A stretch of 64,000 nt of DNA. Source: Platanthera guangdongensis. Its lineage: Eukaryota; Streptophyta; Magnoliopsida; Asparagales; Orchidaceae. Location of the stretch: positions 72,478,346 through 72,542,345 of the forward strand of contig CM077157.1 in NCBI GenBank assembly GCA_039583875.1. The letters run 5' to 3'. The notes under the pieces are model-generated. The model saw only the letters and a list, made by a program, of their open reading frames with translations. It made no database searches and was not told where the DNA came from. Of this stretch, positions 43,652 to 54,546 are shown piece after piece (the first letter of the stretch is position 1; each line of letters starts with the position of its first letter). The position numbers and the translations under genes were made by a program.

Positions 43652-44575
43652 CCATGTGTCGACACCCAGGAGGAAAGTGTCGACACTTAAAAAGACTTGT
43701 GTCGACACCCAGACAAGCAGTGTCGACACTTGGAGTCATTGTGTCGACACCAGGGATGTAGAGTCGACACCAGACAGAAAGTGTCGACATAAGGAGCTGT
43801 GTCGACACTCAATGGAGTAAAATGCAGTAAAACAGTGTCGACACTAGGAGCTGTGTCGACACCCAGTGGAATTGTGTCTACATCAGAAAGTGTCGACACT
43901 TGGAGGCTGTGTCGACACTCAGCAAAAGTCAGCAGAGACTAAGTATAAGTGTCGACACACAGAACAATGTGTCGACACACAACAGAAGAGTCAACACTTG
44001 ATGAAAGTGTCGACACCCAGAACAATGTGTCGACACACAACAGAAGAGTCAACACTTGAAGAAAGTGTCGACACAAGATTGAATGTGTCGACACTCAGCT
44101 GAAGACTCAACACTTGAAGAAAGTGTCAACACATGGAGCTGAGTCGACACTTAGCAGAGATCAGCAAGTTCAACAAAATATTTTAAGTACAAGTGTCGAC
44201 ACTAAGGGGATGTGTCGACACTCAGTTGAAGTCTCAACAGAAGAAGATTGTGTCGACACAAGGAGCTGTGTCGACACTCAGCAAGTATCAACACTGAAGA
44301 CATGTGTCGACACCAAGAAGCAGTGTCGACACTTAACAGATTCAACACATGAAGATGTGTCGACACAAAGGAGATGTGTCGACACTTAGAAGAATTCAGC
44401 AATATACTGAAGTACAAGTACTTGTGTCGACACACATTATCATTGTCGACACATGAAGAAGAAGCAGTGTCGAGATAAAGAATCAACAACACAAGGAGTT
44501 GTGTCGACACCTTGTAGGCTAGTGTCGACACTTAGACATATTGTGTCGACACTTGGTCTATAAGTGTCGACACTT
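43652..44575. repeat. GTGTCGACAC palindrome array (about 29 exact copies)
   Basis: The perfect 10-bp palindrome GTGTCGACAC (SalI core) occurs about 29 times by eye in about 920 bp, with further one-base variants such as GAGTCGACAC and GTGTCAACAC. Spacing is irregular, mostly 15-35 bp. Part of the block (about 43950-44100) is a tandem repeat of some 70 bp. It lies upstream of TATAAATA, so in U3. The 3' LTR has the same array at 54690-55612. Confidence 0.95.
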
Positions 44576-44730
44576 AAAGACAGAAAGTCTTGACACTTTC
44601 AGACAGTTAGAGAATTTTCAAGAACTGACTGGATGACTTGACAGCTGCCGTTCCAGCCGGTCTACAGCACCTGTCAGAGTTGTCAGAAAATAGTTATGAA
44701 CCGGACCAGCCGGTTACCATGAAGAAGGCC

Positions 44731-44738
44731 TATAAATA
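44731..44738 (+). promoter_or_regulatory. TATA box in COP-C 5' LTR
   Basis: TATAAATA in the context AAGGCCTATAAATAGGC, just after the palindrome array, conserved at 55767-55774 in the 3' LTR. This looks like the main promoter and would place the transcription start near 44765. Confidence 0.65.
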
Positions 44739-45148
44739 GGCATATACTGTCTGCAGGAAGATGTTGTTCAAGTTCAGAAACATTGATTGATCAAGTATCA
44801 AAGAAGATCTAGCTTTCAAGTGAAGATCTAAGAAGTTAGAGAGAGAGAGCTCCATCCAAGAAATCAGCTGTTGGAACCCAGCTGAGAAGAAGGGTTCAGA
44901 TTGTTCTGAATCTTAAGAAGCAGAGATCAAGGATCAACTGCAGAGGAATCAGTCTTTTTGTGTTCTACTTTCAAGAAGCTTTGAAGAAAGCCAAGTCAGA
45001 TTGATTTCAGCTGAGTTCTTCCAAGAACTCATCAAGAAACTCACATCTCATCTCTCTATTCTCTGAGTTGTTGAGTTAACATTATTGTATTCATTTTTAT
45101 CTTGTAGGATCCTTAGGGATCTCAGTTTTGTAAGCCTGTAATTATAAA

Positions 45149-45320
45149 GGCTGAGTGTAGGGCTTGAGAGCCTGAGTGTAGGAGATTGGAATCTCTGAGT
45201 GTAGGCCTTTTGTGGCTGAGTGTAGGCCTTGGTGACTGAGTGTAGGCCTTGGTGGCTGAGTGTAAGCTTTGTGAAAAAGCTGAGTTGTAGGGCTTTGGGC
45301 CTGAGGTGTAGGAACCTGTT
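45149..45320. repeat. GGCTGAGTGTAGG minisatellite in COP-C LTR
   Basis: Units of about 16-26 bp based on CTGAGTGTAGG(CCTT) are repeated eight or so times. The 3' LTR copy is at about 56185-56350. A minus-strand frame through it gives a low-complexity peptide and is not taken as a gene. Confidence 0.85.
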
Positions 45321-45589
45321 TTGGGGTTCTGAGATAGTGGAGAAGTTTGGCCGAATCTAGTACACTGCTAGATAGGCGAAGGGGGAAAGTGGATGTACCC
45401 AAAGCTTGGGGAACCACTATAAAACTCTGTGTATACTATGTGATTGTGGTTTGCTGTGATTGCTGAATGTGTGCTGTGATAAAGTAGAATAGAATTCTGT
45501 GATATTATCTGATTGCTGCCTAAATGTTAAAAAGATTCAAGTCACCTATTCTCCCCCCCTCTAGGTGTTTAGGTACAATATCTTTCAAG

Positions 45590-45602
45590 TGGTATCAGAG
45601 CC
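45590..45602 (+). promoter_or_regulatory. COP-C primer binding site
   Basis: TGGTATCAGAGCC matches the initiator tRNA-Met site exactly. CCAG|GTTACT follows at once (45601-45610), a possible splice donor in the leader. Confidence 0.9.
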
Positions 45603-45691
45603 AGGTTACTCAAAAGAGGACTAACAGTCCGAGTAGATCCTATTGGCAGATTCAGTCTAAGTGAATTACAGAATCAAGAAAATCAAGAACC

Positions 45692-47725
45692 ATGGGTTCC
45701 ATTGAGAATCATAAGGAATTGCGATCCATGATGTTACCCATATGCAGGAAAGAGATCTTTGGGATATGGAAGGAAAGGGTGAGACTTTTTATGGAAGCCT
45801 CAGACCCTAGGATTTATATCGCAGTAAAAGAAGGGCCATATGTGCCCATGAAGGTGTCAGTCTTAGATGCAAATCAGAGAACACCTAAGGATTTCTCTGA
45901 AATGACCAAGGATGAAATTGTTCTAGCCACTATGGATAAAAGGGCTCAGAACATCATAGTGAGTGCCATAGATGATGCAACTTTTCAGAATCTGATACAC
46001 TGTAAGATAGCTAAAGAAATGTGGGATACTCTTATTGTGTACATGGAGGGTTCTGAAGAGGTAAGGCAAGACAGAAAATCCTTGCTAAACCAAGAATATG
46101 AAAGTTTTAGACAAGGTAAGGTTGATAGCATAACTGAGTGCTATAAGAAGTTCTACAGAATTGTGAATGAACTCATGTCCTATGGCAGAGAGTTCAGTAA
46201 TTATGAACTCAATGATAAGTTTCTAAGGTCTCTAACAAAAGATTGGGACACCAAGATCTGTGCCATTAGAGAAATGGCTAAGTTTGCAGAAATTCCTCCA
46301 CCAACACTATTTGGCAAACTGCTGTCCTATGAAATGCAGTTAATGGTGAGGAAAGAATATGAGAAATCAACAAGAGTTGAACATAAGGAAAGGACAGTGG
46401 CCTTCAAAATAGAAGCCCCCAGAAAGTACAGAGGTAAGTCACCAACTCCACCTCCAAAGGTTGCTGAAACTGAGTCAGATGAGTCAGCAAGTACAAAGTC
46501 TGAAAGCAGTGAAAGTGATGAGGACTTTGCTGCCTTCACTAGACATTTTCAGAAGTTCTTGAAAAAGAAACAGTGGAGGACAAGGCCTTCTACTTCACAA
46601 GGAAAAGAAGACTTTTATCAGAATAGAAAGTCTTCAAAGAAAGACAGGAAAAAGACTAAGTCTAGCAAGGCAACTCTTTCAAAAATAGTTTGCTATTGCT
46701 GTAATAGATAAGGTCATGTTGTTGCTGATTGTCCAGAAAAAAGAAAGGAGTCTAGTGATAAGAAGAAGACTCATTTCAAAGGCAAGAAAGAAAAGTTATT
46801 TGTTGCCAAAAAGGAGAAGACCCTATCAGATATTTCTTCATCAGAAACGTAGTCAGATGCTGAGGCATATATAGGGCTGTTTACTGAAGAAGAAGAAGAG
46901 TTCATGCAGATTATGAATTCTATATATGAACAAGAAGACAGTCAATGCCAAGGGCTAATGGTATTGACAGAAAGTGTCAAAATCCTGAAGCAGCCAGGAC
47001 CTAGTAAGGTACAACATTGTTCTTCCAGTTCAATTTCTTGTGCTAGTACAGAATCAGATTCATCATCATCAAGTGATGAGAGTGTATTTGAGTCTGAAGA
47101 AGATATTCATCAGTTGATAGATGAATATAAAGTTATGTTGCAAGCTTATAAGAAGAGCAAGTCCCTAGCTAAAAGTCAGGCAAAGGAAATTGCTAATCTC
47201 AAAGCTATGACAACTGATTTTGAGAAGTTATTTGATCAAAAACTAAATGAGATAGCCAGACTGAAGCACATAACTGTGATTCAGATGGGGACTATCACAT
47301 ATAAGAATGATCAAATCAAGAGTCTGGAGATTAGTCTTCAGAAGGAGAAAGATCTAGTTGCTAGGTTTTCTAAACCTAAGTAAGTTCTACCTTTAATTGA
47401 TGAATTTGTTCATCACAAAGGCAAGGCTGGACTGGGTTTTATTAAACCTGCAAGGACTGTCCAGTCCAAGTCCAAGGGCAAAGCCCCAACACTCAACAAG
47501 CCAGCTGTGGATAAAATAGCTAAGACTGTACCTAAGCAAAGGTACAATAAGTTTGAGTGTTGGTGTTGTGGCAAGGTAGGCCACTTTGCCATGGATTGTT
47601 GGCACAATGCTAGTGCCAAAGTTAGTAGCAAACTGCCTGTTGGAAAACCTCCAGGTAGCTTTCTCAGGATGCAAACTAACAAGTACCAAGGACCCAATAA
47701 TTCTTTGGGTTCTAAGGTCCACTAA
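45692..47725 (+). pseudogene. COP-C gag
   Basis: ATG 45692 (MGSIENHKEL). It has a copia gag domain (IFGIWKERVRLFM, EMWDTL, RQDRKSLLNQEYESF), two CCHC knuckles (about 46688-46732, and CWCCGKVGHFAMDC at about 47558-47600), an acidic Ser-rich stretch and a heptad-rich segment (about 47090-47370). In-frame stops are TAA 46709-46711, inside the first knuckle, TAG 46850-46852 and TAA 47381-47383. The final TAA at 47723-47725 separates gag from pol in the same frame and, having a counterpart in COP-D, may be a natural stop. Confidence 0.87.
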
Positions 47726-47731
47726 TCTGTT

Positions 47732-50700
47732 TTGCAGGTGAGTCCAAGTGGCCATGCCCCAATATGGTACTTGGACAGTGGATGTTCCAGACATATGACT
47801 GGAACTAGGGGTTTACTAAAGGACTACATACCCATCAAGGATGGTCCAAAAGTCACCTTTGGTGGTTCTGAAAAAGGGATCATCAAGGGTTTTGGTAACA
47901 TATCTAACTCCTTTATTACAATTACTCAAGTGGCCTATGTTAAAGGTCTGAAACATATCCTTATTAGTATAAGTCAATTGAGTGATGTAGGATATGACAT
48001 CTCATTTGTGAAAGTTGGTTGTCATATTAGGAGGTCAATTGATCAAGAGATCATTTTGACTGGTTATAGAAAAAGGAATGTCTACTGCTTAGACATTATG
48101 GTTGAGAACAATGGTTCTCCATTGTGTCTTGTAGCTGATGAGACAGTCTCTCATTATGTCAAATGGCACAAGAGGGTAGCCCATCTAAACTACAAGACAA
48201 TTGGCAAACTCTTTAGCAAAGAGTTAGTGAGGAATGGTCCTCAAGTTAAGTGTGTTAAAGATGGTATTTGCTCAGCTTGTCAAAAGGGCAAGCAGACTAG
48301 ATCCACCTTTAAAAGCATAGAAAACAAAGTTACTGTGAGGTGTTTATACCTCTTGCATATGGATCTCTTTGGTCCAATTCCAGTTCACAGCCTAGGTAGG
48401 AAGGTCTATACCTTTGTAGTTGTAGATGACTATTCAAGGTTTTCCTGGGTGTTCTTCTTAAGACAGAAATCTGAAACACCTAGTGTCTTCTATAGCTTTG
48501 TCAAGCAAATTCAGAATGAACTAGACAGTACAGTGATCAAGATTAGAAGTGACCATGGTACTGAATTTCAGTCTGAGAGAATGGCAAAACTATGTGAAGA
48601 CTTTGGGATATTTCAAGAGTTTTCTTCACCTAGAACACCTGAGCAAAATTGCATTGCTGAGAGGAAGAATAGAACCTTGATTGAGGCAGGTAGGATCCTA
48701 TTAAGTGATACATCACTACCAGAATATTTCTGGGCTGAAGCAGTTAATACTACATGTCATGTTATTAATAGGGCTACCATCACTAAATGCCTAAACAAGA
48801 CCCCCTATGAGGTTGTGAAAAGCAGGAAACCAAACCTATCCTACTTCAGGATCTTTGGTTGTAAGTGCTTCATACTTAACAATGGAAAGTCTTACTTGAC
48901 TAAGTTTGCTGCCAAGTCCCAAGATGGAATTTTTGTTGGGTACAGCAACAACAGTAAGGCTTATAGAGTCTACAACTTGTCTACACAAGTTGTAGAAGAA
49001 TCTGTACATATAGTATTTGATGAGACTAGACTTATTAACAATGAGTTATCTAGTAGTGTATGCAGCTCCATAGGTATAATAAAGAAGATGGACAAGCTCA
49101 CTATAGAAGGAGAACCTGCTGCAAGACAGCAAGAAGAAGATAGTGGCTGCTGTCTAGGGGGAGTACTACATGTACCTAATGCAGAAGAAGTACAAGGAGT
49201 GCAGCAATATGAAGGAGCTAAAGAGGTTCAACCAGAAGTCAGGATTCCTCCAGCCAATAGGCATCTTAGAGATCACCCAGTAGAGCAAATCATTGGTGAT
49301 CCAAGACAAGGGGTACAAATAAGGAGCAGAAATCTGAATGCAGCAATCTACTCCAATTTTCTATCTCAAGTTGAACCAAAGAAGTTTGAAGAAGCCATTC
49401 TAGATCCACAATGGACTGAAGCAATGCAAGAAGAGCTGAACCAGTTCAAGAGGTGCAAGGTCTGGGAACTTGTTCCTAAACCCAAAGACCACAATATAAT
49501 AGGAACCAAGTGGATCTACAGGAATAAGATGGATGAACATGGAGTCATCATTAAGAATAAAGCAAGATTGGTTGCTAAAGGATATAGGCAGGAAGAAGGT
49601 ATTGACTTTGATCAAACCTTTGCTCCAGTAGCCAGACTGGAAGCCATAAGGATGTTCCTGGCCTATGCAACCTTTCAAGGATTCAAAGTTTACCAAATGG
49701 ATGTCAAGTCAGCATTTATGAACGGTAATCTAAAAGTGGAAGTCTATGTGGAACAGCCATCAGGTTTTGTTGATTCAACTCTACCTAGTCATGTCTATAG
49801 ACTTAGGAAATCTTTATATGGGTTAAAGCAAGCTCCTAGGGCTTGGTATGAAACCCTGTCTAGTTTCCTCATTGAGAACAAGTTCACAAGGGGGAAAATA
49901 GACAAGACTCTATTCCTTAGGGAATCTAGAGGCAAAGTAATACTATTCCAAATATATGTAGATGACATAATATTTGGGTCTACTGAAAGTAGTCTTTGCA
50001 AAAAGTTTGCAAAACTTATGCAAGGACAATTTGAAATGAGTAGTATGGGAGAACTTAAGTTCTTCTTAAGTCTTCAAGTAAGACAGACTGAGAATGGATT
50101 ATCCATATGCCAGTCTAAGTTGACCCTAGAACTCATCAAGAAGTATGGCATGGATTCATCCAGTACCATGAAGACTCCTATGGGGTCAAGTATGTCTCTT
50201 AGCAAGGATGATGCAGGGAAACCTGTAGATGAAACCTTGTATAGAGGGATAGTTGGCTCCCTATTATATTTGATTGCAAGTAGACCAGATATCATGTATG
50301 CTACATGTGTCTGTGCAAGGTATCAAGTATGCCCTAAGAAGTCTCATTTGATATCAGTCAAAAGAATATTGAGATATCTAAAGGGCACTCCCTATCTAGG
50401 CCTCTGGTACCCTAGGAATGAGGATTTTTAACTAACAGGTTATTCAGATGCAGTCTTTGCAGGATGCAAAGAAGATAGAAAAAGCACTACTGAAACATGT
50501 CAATTCCTAGGTGGAAGACTAATTTCATAGAGTAGCAAGAAGAAAACAAGTGTGGCTATCTCCACTGCAGAGTCAGAATATGTGGCTGCTGGAAGTTGAT
50601 GTGCTCAACTTCTATGGATACAACATCAGCTTGAGGACTATGGAATTCAGGTAAGTAGAACTCCACTCTTTTGTGATTCTACTAGTGCTATTTCAATTTC

Positions 50701-50899
50701 CAATAATCCTGTATCCCATAGTAGAACAAAACATATTGAAATTAAATATCATTTTCTTAGGGAGCATGTAGAAAGAGAAGATATTTTACTGGAATATGTT
50801 AAAACAGATAATCAACTAGCTGATATGTATACTAATCCCCTAGAACAAGCTAAGTTCAATAGGTTTAAAATTGAACTAGGAATGATAAACTTAGAATAA
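47732..50899 (+). pseudogene. COP-C pol: protease, integrase, RT (open) and RNase H (three stops)
   Basis: Same frame as gag, beginning after CTAATCTGTTTTGCAG. Protease [13 protein letters not shown] (about 47765-47803); [14 protein letters not shown] and CSACQKGKQ; integrase with [20 protein letters not shown] and [12 protein letters not shown] (48357-48675); RT with [11 protein letters not shown] and catalytic YVDD (49955-49966); RNase H with RKSTTETCQFLGG. Protease through RT is one open frame of about 899 codons. Stops in RNase H: TAA 50429-50431, TAG 50528-50530 (Trp expected), TGA 50597-50599. The natural end is TAA 50897-50899. Confidence 0.92.
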
Positions 50900-51404
50900 G
50901 TTTATAGTATTGACTAAGTAAAATAGTGTCGACACACAGAGTTGTCTGTGTCGAGACAGAAAAGTGGTGTCGACACTTCAGGGAAAAGGTGTCGACACAT
51001 CTAGGAAGTTAGTGTCGACACTTCAGAATATTAGTGTCGACACATGACAAGTAGGTGTCGACACATCCAAAGTGGTGTCGACACTTAGTATTTACTCAGA
51101 ATTCTCTAAGTAAAGTCTCGACTATGTGTCGAGTTGAGTGGTGTCGACACATAATCAAGTGTCGACACATATTCATGTTGACCAAACTTCTGTCGACACA
51201 TAGGTGTCGAGACATTATTAGTCGGTGTCGACACTTATCGACAGTGTCGACACAATTTAAGTTAGCTGCCCGCCTTTTCATCTTCAAACCTAGAAAGGTA
51301 TAAATAGGATTTTGCCTTAGTCTGTCGACACGCTTTTAAAAGTTTCGAGACCAAACTTGTGTGTCGACACCTCTCTTCTCTCCAGTCAAATTCTTCAAAC
51401 CCTA
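50900..51404. repeat. COP-C pol-ORF2 spacer with GTGTCGACAC array
   Basis: The 505-bp spacer holds about 12 exact GTGTCGACAC palindromes (50926-51370) plus GTGTCGAGAC variants, the same motif as the COP-C LTR. It ends with CTCTCTTCTCTCCAG (51371-51385), a pyrimidine tract plus AG that resembles a 3' splice site 20 bases before the ORF2 ATG. SIRE-A has the equivalent layout with its own motif. Confidence 0.9.
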
Positions 51405-54256
51405 ATGGCACCAAAGCTCGAGGAGAACATCAATGAGGGCTATGAACTGGTGCGCGGCGCATTTGTTGATGCAGACCCAGAAATCAAGAATGTGATAACC
51501 CTAGTTGCAGACTCGAGGTTGGAATTTCTTGTTTCAGAGCCGACAAAGATCTGGAAGAAGGAAGTCTTGGAATTCCTCAATGAGCTAAGGTAGACGACAC
51601 TGGATTCAAGCTCAAGTCCAGGGTTCATGGTGAGAAGGTTAAGGTTTCACCTAAAAGTCTAAGGAAAGTATTACAGTTACCAAGAACTAAAGAAGAAGAT
51701 GAAGTTACTGCTTCAAAGACAAGAGAAGCTCTAACTTGGTGTGGACTAGATTCAAAACTGAAAATTGGATCTGTGTTTAACAGGAAGGGCATGAACAGCC
51801 AAGGGAAATTCATGTCTGAAATTGTTGGCAAAGTAATATTGAGCAAACCTGGAGGGCATGATAGGATATCTGCCTATATGTTCAGCATTATGACCAGGAT
51901 AATCTTCAATCTGAAAACTGATTGGTCTGTAGTAATCTTTGAGAAGATCAAGGAAAGCCTGAAGAAGCCCAACTTGGGCAGGATCTTAAGTTTATACCTA
52001 GCTGGTACCATACCAGAGGTTATGCAACAAGCAGCAGGCAGCAAAATAAATCATATGAGAAAGATGGATTTGAGGATATTCTCCAGATGGGATAGGGTGT
52101 TGTCTAAGGAGATGCCAACCCCTGAAAAGATAACTTCTGAAAAAGTATCACCTCAAAGGAAGAAAAGGAAAACTGCTCCAGTGGCTCAGGTTTCCACTAG
52201 CAGCTCTGGTAGTGAGGAGCATGTGGTTTTCTCAACTGATGAGAATGAAGAAAAGACATCTATAGCTCAACAAGAAGTTGCTGAGAAGCAGGGGGAGCTA
52301 CCATCAGCTAGCCCCTTACACCAGGCTCAAATCTAGGGGGAGCCACTAGTTATGGAAGAACCCACTCCTCTTGAGAGTGAGCAAGTAACCAAAATCATCC
52401 TAGAGGTAATATCTGAGCTTAATGCTTTAGATTTCCTTAAAGTGGATACTGTTTTATCTGATCCATTAGTAAATGTTAATCAGCAAACTCAGTTGGATAG
52501 CCAAATCCCAGATGTTGTCATGGAGGACACATCTGTTGCAGTTCCCATAGTATCTGATTCAGTGGTAGATGAGCAAAGAATTTCTCCTGCCCATTCTCCA
52601 CAAGAGTATACCATGGAAGATCTTTTCTTAAATTTGGATCAAACAGATTTTGACAAAGAAAGTACAGCTACTGCAGGAGAGAATGCTCCAGTTGAGGGGG
52701 AGCAAGTTGTAACTTTTGAAGAGCCTGTAAGGCAAGAACCTGAGAAGGCACCTGAAGTACAGAAGGAGGTACCTCCAAGACCTAAGGAGAGGGTGGATAT
52801 AGCCAGCACATCTGCCTCTGAAGATGAGGAGATTGCAAGGGCAAAGAAAAATAAATTTCAGGTATTTAGAAGAAGGAGCCAGAGTTATAAGAAGGCTCTC
52901 CAAACTGTTGCTCCACAGTCTATATCACAGCCAGCTCCAACTCTTGATTATAGTGCTTTAATGGTTGCAATGCAAATTAAACTTGATGAGCACAGGCAGG
53001 CCATTGAGAAGTATGTGGATGAAGGGCAGAAATCATTGCAGTTTGATTTGGCACAGGATATTAAGTCAATAAGATTTGAAATGAATCTTAATAAGAAGGA
53101 GATGACAGACTGCTTCCACAAAGGAGGGAATGTAGTGGTGTACTTGGCTACACATCCAGAAAAGATCAAGGAAGAAGTAGATGACATTGCATTGAAGCAA
53201 GGCTATGTACTTGAAAATCAAATAAGGATGAATGATAATTTGACAGAATCTCATAATGCAATTGTCACAGAAATGACAAACATTGCTGCTGGCCTGAAAA
53301 CTTCTATTGCTCCTGCTAAGGCAGATTTTGATAAAGCACTGCAAGAGAGTTTAACTGCTGTTCAGACTGCCATCCAAGACTCTCAAAAGATAATAACTGA
53401 CAAACTCCAAAGCCTCAAACCTTTCTACAGGGATGGAGTTAATTATTTAAATGCCCAAATTCGATTTCAGAAAGATGACTTAAGGGATCACATGGAAAGA
53501 GAAGTCATAAAGGGGGAGAGGGTCTTAGTCAAAGCTGGCTCTGAGCATGCCAAATGGATTTCTAATTCCATCAGAGCCACTCTTGGATATCCTCCTCTAT
53601 GTGATGACAATGATGTTGCTGAATCTGGAGTCAACCCTGCATATCTAGGATGGGAGCAACCTGAAGTAGCTCAAGTTATCTATCCTCCTCCAGATTTTGA
53701 CATGGTACAAGCTGATATACATTCCATGTATAGTCCACCTGATGGTACTCAGAAAGTCAATCTTGACAAAGTAGTTCAGCCAGTCTCTGAAGCTATGCAA
53801 GAAGCTATCTTAATAGAGCAAGCTGAAGAAGAAACCAGATTATCTAAGAAGAGGTTCAGGGTGCAAGCTGAACAAAGACCTGACTTTGAGCAGTGGAGCC
53901 CCACCTCTAGGAACATTATTTTGACTGCCTGGAAAGCTGCCAAAGATAACATTCAAGACAGGAACAAGTGGTTTTCTGAGACTGAATGGAGGAAACATGA
54001 GTCAAGGCAGGAAGCCATATTCCAATACAGGAGAAAGGCCAAGATGGGAAAGCTACCTCCTACTGCTCAGGAGCCTAGCAAGTACTTTCCTAAGCCTTAT
54101 CATTATTTTGAAAGGCAAAAGATTAAGGCTGAGGAACTTAAGAAGAAGGAGCTGAAAGGGAAGAAGCCTGCTGACACTGAAGACACTGAAGCCTCAGTAC
54201 AAGCTAAAGTACAATCTGGGAAAGGCATAGTCATTAAGGAGGCTGAACAGAAATAG
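51405..54256 (+). pseudogene. COP-C ORF2 (third gene after pol)
   Basis: ATG 51405 (MAPKLEENINEG). A one-base loss near 51589 shifts the frame; the next block runs to TAG 52334-52336 and continues in the same frame to TAA 54254-54256, about 950 codons in all. The block FMSEIVGKVILSK, HDRISAYMFSIM, DWSVVIFEKIKE (about 51805-51960) lines up with SIRE-A ORF2. The middle is acidic and Ser/Pro-rich; 52960-53560 is rich in charged heptads and may be coiled coil. The C-terminal part (WSPTSRNIILTAWKAAKD, YFPKPYHYFERQKIKAEE) is specific to this family. I see no signal peptide or membrane span. Function unknown. Confidence 0.78.
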
Positions 54257-54532
54257 CATAGAAAATTTCTTAAGTTTACTATGTATTCTTTTGATGTAAA
54301 ACATTATGTAAACTTTATAATTATGAATATGACAAAATATTAGAACAATGTCTGTGTGATAAATTTATTGTGAAATAAGTTTGTTTCATAATTGTTCTGT
54401 GATGATGTCTATGTATACATGTGTGATTGATACATGTTTTTGTTTGCCCTGCTATATATAATCCTGCTTTTCATCATTTTATAATTTAATTATGAATGGT
54501 GTATATCATTGACTAAGGGTTATGACTTCTCT

Positions 54533-54546
54533 AAATAGGGGGAGAT
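54533..54546 (+). promoter_or_regulatory. COP-C polypurine tract
   Basis: AAATAGGGGGAGAT directly before the 3' LTR. Between ORF2 and here (54257-54532) there is only AT-rich non-coding sequence. Confidence 0.9.

Larger units (their letters stand above)
43511..45587 (+). repeat. COP-C 5' LTR (2,077 bp)
   Basis: Begins TGTTGGGTACATTGG and ends AATATCTTTCA, followed by the PBS. In order it contains the GTGTCGACAC array (43652-44575), TATAAATA (44731-44738), a GGCTGAGTGTAGG minisatellite (about 45149-45315), GGGGAACCACTATAAAA (45408-45424) and the C-loop hairpin CACCTA...TAGGTG (45543-45567). Confidence 0.95.

Noticed and set aside
43652..44575. CRISPR-like pattern of short repeats with spacers
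   Set aside because: The repeat is a 10-bp palindrome with irregular spacing and similar 'spacers', lies inside a plant LTR present twice, and has no cas genes.
45142..45417. 91-aa minus-strand proline/threonine-rich frame, also at 56178-56453
   Set aside because: It is the reverse complement of an LTR minisatellite; low complexity, no gene evidence.
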